Positions 1-9,937 are shown, counted from the stretch's first letter. The stretch is 64,000 nt of DNA from Patiriisocius marinus (GCF_008974325.1 NZ_BKCG01000001.1:806001-870000); one strand, 5' to 3'. Notes: a model not told the origin generated them from the letters alone. Made by a program: numbers and translations.

Positions 1-1456
1 AAATAAAATCCAAATGTTTATTCAACAAACTGATGGGACTTTTGAAGAACGTGAAGTAACAACTACAAATGCTAACAATACACCTTCTTGGAGTCTTGCA
101 GCAGCAGATTATGATCGTAATGGATTTACAGACCTACTTTACGGTGGAGGTAGTGGTGTAACATTTATGAGAGCGAATGCTGAAGGAACAGCTTTTACTG
201 AAGTTTCTGGGCCTGAATATGTATTTTCACAACGTTCAAATTTTGTAGATATTAATAATGACGGACATTTAGATGCCTATGTGTGTCACGATGTTGAACC
301 TAGCGTTTATTACATTAATGACGGCGATGGTAATTTCACATACAATCAAGGTGGGTTAGGTGATTATCCTTCAGGAGGACATTATGGTTCTGTTTGGGTT
401 GATTTTGACAATGATCGTGATGTAGATTTATTTATCGCTAAATGTGGTGGAGAATCTGCTAGACGTGACAATGAAATGCACGTAAATAATGGTGATGGCA
501 CATTTACTGAAATGGGTGCTTCTATGAATCTTGAAGATGATATGCAAACTTGGTCTAGTGCTTGGGCAGATTATGATAATGATGGAGATATGGATGCTTG
601 GATAGGAGCGAGCACATTCAACAATGGTTTCCACAGACTTATGGAAAACAATGGTGATGGTACTTTCACTAACGTAATTGCTGATTCTGGACTAACAGGT
701 TTTAATACAACTGATATCGAAAACCAAACATATGACTTTGATAACGATGGTAATGCTGATATCGTTTCGGGAGGATATATTCTTTACGGAAATGGAGATT
801 TAACTTTTACTATTGGAACTGAAAACATAGGAAATGGTGGTTTTGGAGATTTAAACAATGATGGATTTATTGACTCAATGGGTAACAGTTTCTACCGTAT
901 TAACAACGCTAACTCTAATAACTGGTTAAAAATAAACACAAAAGGTGTTCAAAGTAATTTAGACGGAATAGGGGCGAGAATTGAAATTACTACAGACTCA
1001 GGCAACCAAATTAGAGATGTACGTAGCGGTGAAGGATTTCGTAACATGAGTACATTAAATACTCACTTTGGATTAGGAGCAGACACACAAGCAAACACAG
1101 TTACAATATACTGGCCATCAGGAATAATTGATGTATTTGAAGATGTTGAAGCTAATACAACACACACTTTTACTGAAGGCGAAAGCATTTTAGGTATTAA
1201 TGAAAATCAAACTGTTGATGTAATTATCTATCCTAACCCTGCAGTTGACCAATTAAATATTACTAACATTGAAGATAATATTGATCCTATTTATACCATT
1301 TTTGACTTATCTGGAAGACGTGTAATGCACGGTGAAATCTCTAATGGAGGTTCAATTAACGTATCGCAACTTGCATCTGGACAATATCTTTTAAGAATTA
1401 TCGACAAAAAATTTAAACGTAAAACGTTGAAATCAAAGAAATTTACTAAGCGATAA
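1..1456 (+). CDS. FG-GAP/VCBS-repeat protein with UnbV (ASPIC) domain and T9SS sorting tail, 5'-truncated
   Basis: Secreted or surface beta-propeller protein. The frame is open to the window edge (four codons precede the first ATG at 14) and no signal peptide is visible, so the N-terminus lies outside the window. At least six Asp-rich repeat loops are visible, such as DINNDGHLD, DYDNDGDMD and DFDNDGNAD, typical of calcium-binding FG-GAP/VCBS blades. An ASPIC/UnbV-type domain follows at about residues 305-385 (GVQSNLDGIGARIEI, then GFRNMSTLNTHFGLG). The last ~85 residues form a type A T9SS C-terminal domain (YPNPAVDQLNI, then LASGQYLLRI) with a basic end. By family knowledge it should cross the outer membrane by T9SS and be retained or released at the surface; its ligand is unknown. 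A terminator follows the stop. Confidence 0.9.
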   Translation, partial: NKIQMFIQQTDGTFEEREVTTTNANNTPSWSLAAADYDRNGFTDLLYGGGSGVTFMRANAEGTAFTEVSGPEYVFSQRSNFVDINNDGHLDAYVCHDVEPSVYYINDGDGNFTYNQGGLGDYPSGGHYGSVWVDFDNDRDVDLFIAKCGGESARRDNEMHVNNGDGTFTEMGASMNLEDDMQTWSSAWADYDNDGDMDAWIGASTFNNGFHRLMENNGDGTFTNVIADSGLTGFNTTDIENQTYDFDNDGNADIVSGGYILYGNGDLTFTIGTENIGNGGFGDLNNDGFIDSMGNSFYRINNANSNNWLKINTKGVQSNLDGIGARIEITTDSGNQIRDVRSGEGFRNMSTLNTHFGLGADTQANTVTIYWPSGIIDVFEDVEANTTHTFTEGESILGINENQTVDVIIYPNPAVDQLNITNIEDNIDPIYTIFDLSGRRVMHGEISNGGSINVSQLASGQYLLRIIDKKFKRKTLKSKKFTKR

Positions 1457-1478
1457 TCCTAATAATTTAATAGTTAAT

Positions 1479-1517
1479 AGCACCATTAGGACAAATCTTA
1501 ATGGTGCTTTTTATTTT
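1479..1517 (+). terminator. Rho-independent terminator after the FG-GAP gene
   Basis: A perfect 10-bp stem, AGCACCATTA (1479-1488) with TAATGGTGCT (1499-1508), has a 10-nt loop and a T-rich tail that runs directly into the ATG of the next gene at 1518. The downstream gene therefore has almost no leader beyond the terminator tail. Confidence 0.85.
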
Positions 1518-2900
1518 ATGAAATCACCACACATTCTATATCCATTAATCTTTGTTTTATTACTTTCAATTATCAGTTGTAATGATGACGAAGAACAACA
1601 ATATGAAGGCCTTCCTATAACTACTTCAGCAGATTTTGTTGTTCTTAACCAAGGAGAAACCCTTCAAATTTCAGTCTTAAACAATGACAGCAATGTCAGC
1701 GAGTCTGGAGTGCTCACAATAGAAACTCCTGCACATGGAACTGCAATTATTGATGAGGGTGCAAATATTGATAGTGTTTTAGACAATACAATTCTATATA
1801 CTGCTAATGATATTTTTTTAGGTGAAACCGAAATGTTCTATACAATTTGCAATAGCGCAACAGCATGTAAAACGGAAACAATAAAAATTACGGTACAAGC
1901 TACTAATGCAGTTTCAGTTAACCTTGCTTTAGTTCCATATAACACCCTTTCAGAGTATAACTTTTTTGAAACTCCTCTTAACAGTTTAACACCAGTGGGC
2001 GGTGTTTTACCATATGAACCTATAAGTTCTTTATTTTCAGATTATGCTCACAAAAAAAGATTTATTTGGCTTCCACCAAATACTAAAGCGACATATAATG
2101 GCGAAGCAGAACCTATAGAATTTCCTGTTGGTTCCGTTATTATTAAAAGTTTTTTCTACGAAAATGTGCTCCCGTCAAACACTCAAGAAATCATTGAGAC
2201 TAGACTAATGATTAGAAAAGAAGAAGGGTGGACTTTTGCCGAATATTTCTGGAACGAAGATCAAACAGAGGCCTTTTTAGACACCGAAGGAGATGGTGGG
2301 TTCAAAGATGTTACATTTATTGAAAATGGCATAGAACGATCGTTTACGTATCATATGCCATCAGGAAGTGAATGCTTTACGTGTCATAAAAATAATGCTG
2401 TAAATCAACCTATAGGGGTAAAACCTCAAAATTTAAATGGTGATTATCTATATAATGATGGTATTCAAAACCAACTACAAAAGTGGATTGATATCGGGTA
2501 TTTAGAAAATACTCTCCCAACTAACATTGCAACAGTTGTAGACTATAATGATGTTTCTCAATCACTTGAACTTAGACTTAGGTCCTATGTAGATATTAAT
2601 TGTGCTAGTTGCCATAGAGATGAAGGACATTGTAACTATCGCCCTATGCGTTTTGCTTTTGATGAAAACGGAGATCCTGAAAACTTAGGAGTTTGTGTTA
2701 ATCCGGATCAATTTTTAGATGGGTTAGTCGACCAAAAATTAATTAAGCCTGGAGATCCTGAAAACTCTGTTATTTTTGCAAGACTAAATACCTTAGAAGA
2801 AAATTTGAGAATGCCACTTTTAGGAAGACGTCTAATTCATGATGAAGGTATTGAGCTGTTAACTAATTACATTAATTCTTTATCAGATTCCTGCGACTAA
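1518..2900 (+). CDS. Diheme c-type cytochrome lipoprotein (SO2930/HNE_0200-like)
   Basis: A 460-aa predicted lipoprotein: hydrophobic signal ending in the lipobox LSIISC, then an acidic NDDEEQQ stretch. Residues ~30-130 look like an Ig-like/cadherin-like fold (LNQGETLQISVLNNDS). The C-terminal half carries two CXXCH heme-binding motifs, CFTCH (286-290) and CASCH (362-366), arranged as in the SO2930/HNE_0200 family of diheme cytochromes. It should be tethered in the periplasm or outer membrane and take part in electron transfer; donor and acceptor are unknown. The start is the ATG right after the upstream terminator tail, so it needs either its own promoter hidden in the upstream gene end or terminator read-through. 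Family assignment is from architecture, not a search. Confidence 0.82.
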   Translation: MKSPHILYPLIFVLLLSIISCNDDEEQQYEGLPITTSADFVVLNQGETLQISVLNNDSNVSESGVLTIETPAHGTAIIDEGANIDSVLDNTILYTANDIFLGETEMFYTICNSATACKTETIKITVQATNAVSVNLALVPYNTLSEYNFFETPLNSLTPVGGVLPYEPISSLFSDYAHKKRFIWLPPNTKATYNGEAEPIEFPVGSVIIKSFFYENVLPSNTQEIIETRLMIRKEEGWTFAEYFWNEDQTEAFLDTEGDGGFKDVTFIENGIERSFTYHMPSGSECFTCHKNNAVNQPIGVKPQNLNGDYLYNDGIQNQLQKWIDIGYLENTLPTNIATVVDYNDVSQSLELRLRSYVDINCASCHRDEGHCNYRPMRFAFDENGDPENLGVCVNPDQFLDGLVDQKLIKPGDPENSVIFARLNTLEENLRMPLLGRRLIHDEGIELLTNYINSLSDSCD

Positions 2901-2992
2901 TATGGCTGCCTAACTAACCCTATTGCAATAAATTAGAACATGGCTTTTTAATTTTATGTATCTTTAAATGATAACCATAAAATCTAATTTAT

Positions 2993-3370
2993 ATGAATTC
3001 TACTTTTACTACTATTTTACGCTTTTTGTTGGGTATTACTTTGCTAGTGTTTGGAATTAATAAATTTGTTCCATTTATCCCAATATTTGAAATGGCTCCT
3101 GCGGCTGCAAATTTTATTAGTTCATTAGAGAGTACTGGATATGTATTATACATTGTCGCCGCACTAGAAGTATTAATTGGACTTTTATTAATCCTAAATA
3201 AATGGGTTCCATTTGCTTTAATACTGTTAGCCCCCATTGCAATTAACATCTTGCTATTTCATATATTTTTAGATATATCAGGAATACTAGTTGCAGCAAT
3301 TATCGTTTTAATTAATGTGATATTAATCTATAAATACTGGAAAGCATACAGACCTCTTTTTCAGTCATAA
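2993..3370 (+). CDS. DoxX-family membrane protein
   Basis: A 125-aa protein with four predicted transmembrane helices. It begins TTILRFLLGITLLVFGINKF, which matches the opening helix of DoxX-like proteins, and has the compact length and helix spacing of that family. DoxX relatives are inner-membrane proteins linked in some species to quinone or thiol redox stress; the exact role here is not shown by the sequence. It stands alone between the cytochrome gene (92 bp upstream) and a terminator immediately downstream, so it is probably monocistronic. A possible -7 box, TATCTTTA, lies at 2959-2966, 26 bp before the start. Confidence 0.8.
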   Translation: MNSTFTTILRFLLGITLLVFGINKFVPFIPIFEMAPAAANFISSLESTGYVLYIVAALEVLIGLLLILNKWVPFALILLAPIAINILLFHIFLDISGILVAAIIVLINVILIYKYWKAYRPLFQS

Positions 3371-3392
3371 CACCCACACAGTCAAAATATAG

Positions 3393-3429
3393 AAAGCTGT
3401 TTTTAGCATTGTTAAAAACAGTTTTTTGT
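3393..3429 (+). terminator. Terminator after the DoxX gene
   Basis: A 9-bp stem, CTGTTTTTA (3397-3405) with TAAAAACAG (3413-3421), is extended by A-T pairs and followed by six Ts. Loop of 7 nt. Confidence 0.75.
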
Positions 3430-3461
3430 ATTTTTATAAAAAAAACCTCAACAAATTTTCT

Positions 3462-5627
3462 ATGAAACTATCTATGTATCCTATTGTTGCCCTTTGCCTA
3501 TTTACAGGCTGTAAAGAAGAAACAAAAATTAAAGAAAGTATAAAAGTGACCTACCCTAAAACAACTAAAGTTGATACTATAACTGATTATTTTGGCACTC
3601 AAGTAAAAGACCCATATCGCTGGCTTGAAGATGATATGAGTGAAGAAACTGGAGCGTGGGTAAAAGCTGAAAACAAAGCAACATATGGTTATTTAGATAA
3701 TATTCCATTCAGAAATGAACTTAAGGAACGTCTAACAGAACTTTGGAATTATGAAAAAGTTGGATCTCCATTTAAAGAGGGTGATTATACATACTTCTAT
3801 AAAAATGATGGTCTACAAAATCAATATGTTATCTACCGTTACAAAACAGGTGATGACCCAGAAACTGCTACAGTATTTTTAGATCCTAATACATTTAAAG
3901 AGGATGGAACCATATCGCTTGGAGGTTTAAGTTTTAGTGATAGTGGAAAGATGGCCGCCTACAGCATTAGTGAAGGTGGAAGTGATTGGAGGAAAATTTT
4001 AGTTATCAATGCTGAAACTAATAAAATTGTTGAGGACACCCTCATTGATATTAAGTTTAGTGGGATTTCTTGGAAATCTAATGATGGTTTTTATTATTCA
4101 AGTTATGATAAACCAAAAGGAAGTGAGCTTTCAGCTAAAACTGACCAACACAAACTTTTTTATCATAAACTAGGTACAAAACAAAAAGATGATGTCCTTA
4201 TTTATGGTGGAACTGCAAGTGAAAAACATAGGTATGTAGCTGGTTATACTAGTGAAGACAATACGTATTTAATGGTATCCGCATCTGTATCTACTTCAGG
4301 TAATAAGCTTTTTATCAAAGATCTATCAAACCCAAAGAGCAACTTCATTACAATTTTAGACGATACTGATAGTGATACAAATCTCCTCCACAATGAAGGA
4401 TCAACATTATATTTATTAACAAACCGAAATGCGCCTAATAAGAGAGTTGTAAAAGTTGACGCATCTAACCCAAATCCAGAAAACTGGGTTGATGTAATAC
4501 CAGAAACCGAAAATGTGCTTAGTGCAGGTTCTGGTGGAGGTTACATCTTCGCAAATTATATGGTGGATGCCGTAAGTAAAGTGATGCAATATGATTTCAA
4601 CGGAAAACTAATTCGTGAAATCAAATTACCAGGAGTAGGTTCTGCTGGAGGATTTGGTTCTAAAAAAGATGAAACTGAACTTTACTATTCATTTACAAAC
4701 TATGTAACGCCAGGAAGCATTTATAAATTTGATATGAAAACAGGCGATTCTCAATTATATAGAAAACCAGATATTGATTTTGATCCTGAAGCTTACGAAA
4801 GCAATCAAATATTTTATACTTCCAAAGATGGAACGAAAGTACCATTAATAATAACTCACAAAAAAGGCTTAAAACTAGACGGTAAAAACCCAACCATACT
4901 TTATGGATATGGAGGCTTCAATATTAGCCTAACACCTAGCTTCAGCATCGCAAATGCCGTATGGATGGAACAAGGAGGTGTTTACGCCGTTGCTAATTTA
5001 CGTGGTGGTGGAGAATATGGTAAAAAATGGCACGATGCTGGAACTCAATTGAAAAAGCAAAATGTATTTGACGATTTTATTGCTGCGGGAGAATATCTAA
5101 TTAATGAAAAATATACTTCAAGCGATTACTTAGCAATAAGAGGAGGATCAAATGGAGGATTACTCGTGGGAGCAACAATGACTCAACGACCAGATTTAGC
5201 AAAAGTAGCATTACCAGCGGTGGGTGTATTAGATATGTTGCGTTATCACACTTTTACAGCTGGAGCAGGATGGGCATATGACTATGGAACTGCTGAGGAT
5301 AGTAAAGAAATGTTTGAATATCTTAAAGGTTACTCCCCTGTACACAATGTAAAAGCAAACACACAATATCCTGCTACGTTGATAACTACGGGAGATCACG
5401 ATGACAGAGTGGTTCCTGCACATAGTTTTAAATTTGCTGCAGAATTACAAGACAAACAAACAGGTGAAAACCCTGTTTTGATTAGAATTGAAACTGATGC
5501 AGGACACGGAGCTGGAACGCCTGTAAGTAAAACCATTGAACAATATGCAGACATCTATGGTTTCACTTTGTACAATATGGGCTTCCAAGTACTTCCTAAA
5601 AAAGTGGGTTCTACACTAAAACAATAG
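3462..5627 (+). CDS. Prolyl oligopeptidase (S9A family), lipoprotein
   Basis: A 721-aa serine peptidase that cleaves short peptides after proline. I start at ATG 3462, which gives a clean lipoprotein signal (lipobox LFTGC); the upstream TTG at 3426 would add 12 residues before it. The N-terminal half is the seven-bladed propeller with the family opener DPYRWLED. The C-terminal alpha/beta-hydrolase domain has the nucleophile in GGSNGG (Ser563), the acid in DHDDRVVP and the histidine in DAGHGAG, so the triad is complete. The lipobox suggests anchoring in the cell envelope, where it would process imported or periplasmic peptides. It is flanked by terminators on both sides, hence monocistronic. 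Confidence 0.95.
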   Translation: MKLSMYPIVALCLFTGCKEETKIKESIKVTYPKTTKVDTITDYFGTQVKDPYRWLEDDMSEETGAWVKAENKATYGYLDNIPFRNELKERLTELWNYEKVGSPFKEGDYTYFYKNDGLQNQYVIYRYKTGDDPETATVFLDPNTFKEDGTISLGGLSFSDSGKMAAYSISEGGSDWRKILVINAETNKIVEDTLIDIKFSGISWKSNDGFYYSSYDKPKGSELSAKTDQHKLFYHKLGTKQKDDVLIYGGTASEKHRYVAGYTSEDNTYLMVSASVSTSGNKLFIKDLSNPKSNFITILDDTDSDTNLLHNEGSTLYLLTNRNAPNKRVVKVDASNPNPENWVDVIPETENVLSAGSGGGYIFANYMVDAVSKVMQYDFNGKLIREIKLPGVGSAGGFGSKKDETELYYSFTNYVTPGSIYKFDMKTGDSQLYRKPDIDFDPEAYESNQIFYTSKDGTKVPLIITHKKGLKLDGKNPTILYGYGGFNISLTPSFSIANAVWMEQGGVYAVANLRGGGEYGKKWHDAGTQLKKQNVFDDFIAAGEYLINEKYTSSDYLAIRGGSNGGLLVGATMTQRPDLAKVALPAVGVLDMLRYHTFTAGAGWAYDYGTAEDSKEMFEYLKGYSPVHNVKANTQYPATLITTGDHDDRVVPAHSFKFAAELQDKQTGENPVLIRIETDAGHGAGTPVSKTIEQYADIYGFTLYNMGFQVLPKKVGSTLKQ

Positions 5628-5655
5628 ACTAAAATTACTTTTATTTTAATAAACT

Positions 5656-5686
5656 CCTCCTCCTTTTTGGAGGAGGTTGTATTTTT
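5656..5686 (+). terminator. Terminator after the prolyl oligopeptidase gene
   Basis: A perfect 8-bp GC-rich stem, CCTCCTCC (5656-5663) with GGAGGAGG (5669-5676), has a TTTTT loop and the tail TTGTATTTTT. Confidence 0.85.
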
Positions 5687-5733
5687 ACCATATTCTAATT
5701 CCACATTTTAGAACATCCAAAACAAGAATACAA

Positions 5734-6684
5734 ATGCTCGAGGTAACCATAGATAAATTTTCATATCCCAATGCTTCGGAAATATTAATTCTCGAAAATC
5801 TTTCATTTTCATTAAAGCCTGGTGAACACTTAGCTGTTTTAGGAGAAAGTGGATGCGGAAAATCTACTTTGTTATCTATAATATACGGACTCTTTCATTT
5901 AGAAAATGGAGAAGTCAAATGGAATGAGATTAAACTCTTAGGACCAACTCACAAACTCATACCTGGAGAACTGTTTATGAAGATGGTGAGTCAAGATCTG
6001 GATATCATGCCATATACATCCGTTGCCGAAAATATAGCAGAACACCTTAACCGCTTAGATAAAATTTCAGATAATGCAAGAGTTGACGAGTTACTTGAAG
6101 TAGTCGAATTACAAGCATTTAAAAACACAAAAGTTGCACACCTTAGCGGAGGTCAAAAACAACGCGTAGCAATTGCTAGAGCCTTAGCAAAGAAACCTGA
6201 AATATTATTACTTGACGAGCCATTTAGTAGTATTGATAGTTTTCTAAAAAACAAACTTCGCAGACAACTTTTTAACTATTTAAAAAAATCAAATATTGTC
6301 TGTATTTCTGCAACACATGATAGTGAAGAAGCACTTGCTTTTGCAGATAACATTCTTTTATTAAAAAACGGAAAAGAGGAAATGTATGGAACCCCTCAGC
6401 ATCTTTTCAATTCATTTTCTACTGAATATCAGGGTGGATTTTTTGGTGAAGTTTCAGTTATTGAGCCTAAGCTTTTACCTACAAGTACTACTTTAAAATC
6501 ACTATATTTACTACCTCATCAATTGAAAATTTCAGCTGAAAAGACTTCTTTAAAAGTAGAAATTCAAGAATCATTTTTTAAGGGCTCTCACTATTTAATA
6601 ATTGCAACTATTAATAGCAATACTGTTTACTTCAACAATCCTAACGCTTTAGTTGCTGGTGAGTTTGTGTATTTAAAAAAGTAG
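5734..6684 (+). CDS. ABC transporter ATP-binding protein
   Basis: A 316-aa ATPase subunit. The start at ATG 5734 (MLEVTIDKFSYPN) gives the usual ABC N-terminus; the earlier TTG at 5677 lies in the upstream terminator and is rejected. It has Walker A GESGCGKST (37-45), signature LSGGQKQRVAIARAL, Walker B ILLLDEPFSSID and the switch histidine ATHD. The layout, with ~80 extra C-terminal residues (TOBE-like), resembles importer ATPases of the PotA/FbpC/CysA class. No permease or binding-protein gene adjoins; the next gene starts immediately after the stop and encodes a small unknown membrane protein. The substrate cannot be predicted. Confidence 0.9.
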   Translation: MLEVTIDKFSYPNASEILILENLSFSLKPGEHLAVLGESGCGKSTLLSIIYGLFHLENGEVKWNEIKLLGPTHKLIPGELFMKMVSQDLDIMPYTSVAENIAEHLNRLDKISDNARVDELLEVVELQAFKNTKVAHLSGGQKQRVAIARALAKKPEILLLDEPFSSIDSFLKNKLRRQLFNYLKKSNIVCISATHDSEEALAFADNILLLKNGKEEMYGTPQHLFNSFSTEYQGGFFGEVSVIEPKLLPTSTTLKSLYLLPHQLKISAEKTSLKVEIQESFFKGSHYLIIATINSNTVYFNNPNALVAGEFVYLKK

Positions 6685-7104
6685 ATGGATTTAACTGAAA
6701 TTAGACTCATTATCGATGGCGGAATGGCTGTGCTCATATGGATGGTACAACTTATTGTCTATCCTAGTTTCAAGTATTGTAATAAGAATCATCTGGTGTT
6801 ATGGCACAAAAAATATAGTGGGAGATTAGCGGTAATTGTTATTCCTTTAATGTTTAGCCAACTAATTATTTCAATTATTCAGCTATTTGAAAAAGTTGAT
6901 TTTAACAATAGCGTATACGCAATTTTAGTGTGGTCGTTATGGTTAATTACATTTGTATTTTTCGTTCCACTACATGGCAAAATAGCACAAGGTACAAGTA
7001 CTCTAAAAACGTTATCCTCTTTGATTATCCGTAACTGGATTAGAACAGTATTATGGACATTACTTTTTATTCTTTCTGTTAGTTTTCGCATATATACCTT
7101 ATAA
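6685..7104 (+). CDS. Four-helix membrane protein of unknown function
   Basis: A 139-aa hydrophobic protein that I cannot assign to a named family. It has about four predicted transmembrane helices (near residues 10-28, 48-68, 78-98 and 117-137). Conserved-looking aromatic and charged residues sit in the first cytoplasmic loop (YPSFKYCNKNHLVLWHKKY). Its ATG follows the stop codon of the ABC ATPase with no gap, so the two are almost certainly translationally coupled. Whether it partners the ATPase is inference: it lacks the size and EAA-type loop of a classical permease. Confidence 0.75.
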   Translation: MDLTEIRLIIDGGMAVLIWMVQLIVYPSFKYCNKNHLVLWHKKYSGRLAVIVIPLMFSQLIISIIQLFEKVDFNNSVYAILVWSLWLITFVFFVPLHGKIAQGTSTLKTLSSLIIRNWIRTVLWTLLFILSVSFRIYTL

Positions 7105-7203
7105 AATGAGCGATACTGAAAAACTTAACATTATTTCTGAAATTATTAACGCATAGTCTTTTGTATAAAAAGTATCTTCCCTTGAACGCTAAATAGATAC
7201 ACT

Positions 7204-7734
7204 ATGAATTGGGATTACTTTACAAAGGATTTAGACTGGAATACATTGTTGTCAATTATAATAGGTGCAGCAATTATATATACAGCGCTAATTATTTATA
7301 CTCGAATTTTTGGGCTTAAAAGCTTTAGTAAAATGACAGGGTTTGATTTCATTAATACTATAGCAATTGGAAATATTTTTGCAATGAGCATAGGAACAGG
7401 AAGCCCTAAACTTTTAATGGGAGCTTTAATTGTAGGTTTGCTATATGGAATGAATTATCTAATTTCTTTAGTGCTTTTTAAAAGTGATACTGCTCAAAAT
7501 CTAATTGATAATTCGCCAATATTATTAATGAAGAATGGTAAAATTATTGAAGAGGCTTTGAAAAAAACAAAAGTTACTAAAGATGAACTAAGAGGAAAGT
7601 TAAGAGAAGCTAATGTTTTACAATTAAGCCAAGTAAAAGCTGTTATACTAGAAACTACGGGTGATGTTAGTGTACTTCACTCGACAAAAGAACTAGAAAT
7701 TGATTCGTTTCTAATGGATGATGTAAAACTTTAG
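7204..7734 (+). CDS. DUF421 (YetF/YrbG-like) membrane protein
   Basis: A 176-aa protein with three N-terminal transmembrane helices followed by a soluble C-terminal domain. The features that identify DUF421 are the Phe-rich stretch SFSKMTGFDFINTIAIGN after helix one and the downstream PILLMKNGKIIEEALKKTKVTKDEL block, the small alpha/beta domain of YetF-like proteins. Relatives are linked to envelope or spore physiology in Bacillus; the role in Bacteroidota is unknown. Its last 4 bp overlap the 3' end of the oppositely oriented HupE gene, so the two are convergent with no obvious terminator between them. Confidence 0.85.
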   Translation: MNWDYFTKDLDWNTLLSIIIGAAIIYTALIIYTRIFGLKSFSKMTGFDFINTIAIGNIFAMSIGTGSPKLLMGALIVGLLYGMNYLISLVLFKSDTAQNLIDNSPILLMKNGKIIEEALKKTKVTKDELRGKLREANVLQLSQVKAVILETTGDVSVLHSTKELEIDSFLMDDVKL

Positions 7735-8315
7735 TCTAACAACAAACCTTGCAACAGATATAGTGAGACTAACATAATAATAACTGAAACAACAATTGTA
7801 ATATGTTGATGTCTTATTGCAGATGTAGTCTTTAAAATCAACGTAACGAGAATCATAAATACCGTTACAATCAACAATTGTCCTATTTCAATTCCTAAAT
7901 TGAAACCTAAAAGCGGTAACAAAATACTATCACTTTCAAAAAGGGACATTTTTAAGAAATTTGAAAAAGCTAATCCATGAATTAACCCAAAGAACAGAAC
8001 TAATCCATAAAGAAATACGTAGTTAGTTCGTTGTTCTTTTCTTGTTTTAATAATATTATTAAAACAAGTAATGATTATGGTTATTGGTATTAATAGCTCT
8101 ATTAAACTACTATCAATTTGTACAATGTTGAATGAAGATAATGCTAAAGTAATACTATGTCCAAGTGTAAAGGCAGTTACCAATATGAGTAACTTTTTCC
8201 ATTGCTTAATGTCGAAGAAAACAACCATAGCAAGAATAAATAACATATGGTCTATACCATCAATATCTAAAATATGAGCTAGTCCTTGCTTAAAATAAAA
8301 AATAAAATCATTCAT
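7731..8315 (-). CDS. HupE/UreJ-family membrane protein
   Basis: A 194-aa integral membrane protein with six to seven predicted helices. It carries the histidine signatures of the HupE/UreJ family: HILDIDGIDHMLFILA near the N-terminus, TLGHSITLALS, and HGLAFSNF in the middle. Some family members import nickel or cobalt for hydrogenase or urease, but neither enzyme is encoded in this window, so metal specificity is unknown. The ATG overlaps the TAA of the upstream GreA/B-like gene by one base (TAATG), indicating translational coupling in a two-gene operon. Confidence 0.87.
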   Translation of the reverse strand: MNDFIFYFKQGLAHILDIDGIDHMLFILAMVVFFDIKQWKKLLILVTAFTLGHSITLALSSFNIVQIDSSLIELLIPITIIITCFNNIIKTRKEQRTNYVFLYGLVLFFGLIHGLAFSNFLKMSLFESDSILLPLLGFNLGIEIGQLLIVTVFMILVTLILKTTSAIRHQHITIVVSVIIMLVSLYLLQGLLLD

Positions 8316-8773
8316 TAGGCAACACTTGTAATTGTATATTTTCTATCGTTAAATTCAACAACATCCCCTTTTTTCTTTCCTAAAAATAACATTCCCAATG
8401 GTGCTTTTAAAGCAACACAAATGTAACTTGACTTACCTTTAGTTATTAATCCTGCTGAAATACTAATAAAGAAGGCTCCTAGGCTAGTATAAACTAAGCT
8501 TCCTAGTCTAACATAGTCTGTAGTTTGAGAAACGTCTATACGTCTTATTAAGGCTTGAAGCTGTTCTATTTCTAATAATTGCTTACCAGCATTTTCGCGA
8601 TCAATTTGAAGCATTGCTCTTCCAGTTTCATGTTTATCTCCAGCACTACTTTTAGACTCATCGTCTAAAGATTCAACAATACCAGCTATAGTTTGTTGAA
8701 TTTTTTCCAATCGATTGTTGACTATGGCTTCACAGTCTTGTAAAAGGGCAGATTTTAATTCCTTTGTGTTCAT
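8315..8773 (-). CDS. GreA/GreB-like transcription elongation factor homologue
   Basis: A 152-aa protein. Residues 1-85 are helical and charged, like the Gre coiled-coil finger; residues ~95-152 resemble the Gre FKBP-like C-terminal domain (APLGMLFLGKKKGDVVEF). By family it would bind RNA polymerase near the secondary channel, but the N-terminal finger is degenerate compared with true GreA (SSAGDKHETGRAMLQ instead of an acidic tip), so it may act differently. Homologues are sometimes mis-annotated as 3-oxoacyl-ACP synthase. Operon partner: the HupE gene, overlapping by one base. Confidence 0.78.
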   Translation of the reverse strand: MNTKELKSALLQDCEAIVNNRLEKIQQTIAGIVESLDDESKSSAGDKHETGRAMLQIDRENAGKQLLEIEQLQALIRRIDVSQTTDYVRLGSLVYTSLGAFFISISAGLITKGKSSYICVALKAPLGMLFLGKKKGDVVEFNDRKYTITSVA

Positions 8774-8818
8774 TTATATGACGAATCTAGAAGATAAAAG
8801 TACTTCAAATTTATATTG

Positions 8819-9937
8819 CTAGCGAACTTGATTTGCTAAATTTTTGCCAATCAAACTTCCTATTGCAATTCCCATTCCACCTAAACGAACACCGCAATAA
8901 ATATGGTCGTCAATTTTTTTAATAATAGGTGTTTTTTGACCACCTACTCCCATTATACCACTCCACCTCATATCAATTTCAAAAGGTGTTGATGGAAGTA
9001 TTGTGTATTTTAAAATAGACTCTAATGTATTTTGTATTATAGGCGTTAATCCATTTTCGGTAGTTTTTTCGGTATTAAAGTCTAAGTTGCGACCTCCTCC
9101 AAAAAGTATTCTATTTTCTATATTTCTGAAATAATAATATCCCCTATCAAGGTGAAAAGTTCCTTTTATTGTTAAACCTTCAATAGGTTTCGTGATTAAC
9201 ACTTGGGCCCTTGCAGGCTCTACGTCTTCACTCAACAATTGCTTTGCGAATCCATTGGTTGTAATACAAACAGTTTTAGCTTTTATAGTTATTCCACCAT
9301 TAATTTGTAACGAACAAATATTTTTAAGTGAGGTTATATCCCCTACTGTTACACCATTAATAATTGTTATATTTTCTTCGGAAATTTTACGAATTAAAGC
9401 CCGCATCATTTTTCCTGTATCAATCTGACCTTCAAACTTATTGAATATTGTTTTAGCGTGTACACCTTTAAATCCAAATGGGGTGTCAATTTCAGAAAAC
9501 ACCCTATCATTAAATATTGGTTTTAACAGTCTATTTACAGTGTCAATTTGTGAAATACATTCGTTATAGAACTCTAATTGAGTTGCTTCAAATAATTCGT
9601 AACCTCCATGCTCTTGGTAATCTATTGCCTCATCACCTAATAGCAAGCGTAATGTTTCTAGTCCTTTTTTTCGTTCTTTAACTAGTTCAACAACTTTGTC
9701 TTCACTGTGGGTTTTTAAATCGTCTAATATTTCTGAAAGACTTCCAAAACAAGCAAATCCAGCATTTTTTGTACTTGCTCCACTTGGTAAAAATCCCTTT
9801 TCAAATAGTACTATCGTAGCTTCAGGATATCTTTTTCTTAACTCTAACGCACAGCTACATCCCACTATTCCGCTACCTATTATTGCGTAATCAATATTGT
9901 TGAACCAAGAGGTTTGTTCCCAATACGAAATGTTCAT
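8819..9937 (-). CDS. FAD-dependent oxidoreductase (DAO/glycine oxidase-like)
   Basis: A 372-aa flavoprotein. The N-terminus has the dinucleotide-binding motif IGSGIVGCSCALELRK (GxGxxG) followed by the acidic end of strand two (LFEKG), and then SGASTKNAGFAC, typical of the DAO/DadA fold. The C-terminal HIYCGVRLGGMGIAIGSLIG closes the FAD site. Family members oxidise amines or D-amino acids with release of H2O2; the substrate here is undetermined. It lies downstream of the accC terminator on the same strand, with 45 bp to the GreA/B-like gene, and may be co-transcribed with it. Confidence 0.88.
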   Translation of the reverse strand: MNISYWEQTSWFNNIDYAIIGSGIVGCSCALELRKRYPEATIVLFEKGFLPSGASTKNAGFACFGSLSEILDDLKTHSEDKVVELVKERKKGLETLRLLLGDEAIDYQEHGGYELFEATQLEFYNECISQIDTVNRLLKPIFNDRVFSEIDTPFGFKGVHAKTIFNKFEGQIDTGKMMRALIRKISEENITIINGVTVGDITSLKNICSLQINGGITIKAKTVCITTNGFAKQLLSEDVEPARAQVLITKPIEGLTIKGTFHLDRGYYYFRNIENRILFGGGRNLDFNTEKTTENGLTPIIQNTLESILKYTILPSTPFEIDMRWSGIMGVGGQKTPIIKKIDDHIYCGVRLGGMGIAIGSLIGKNLANQVR

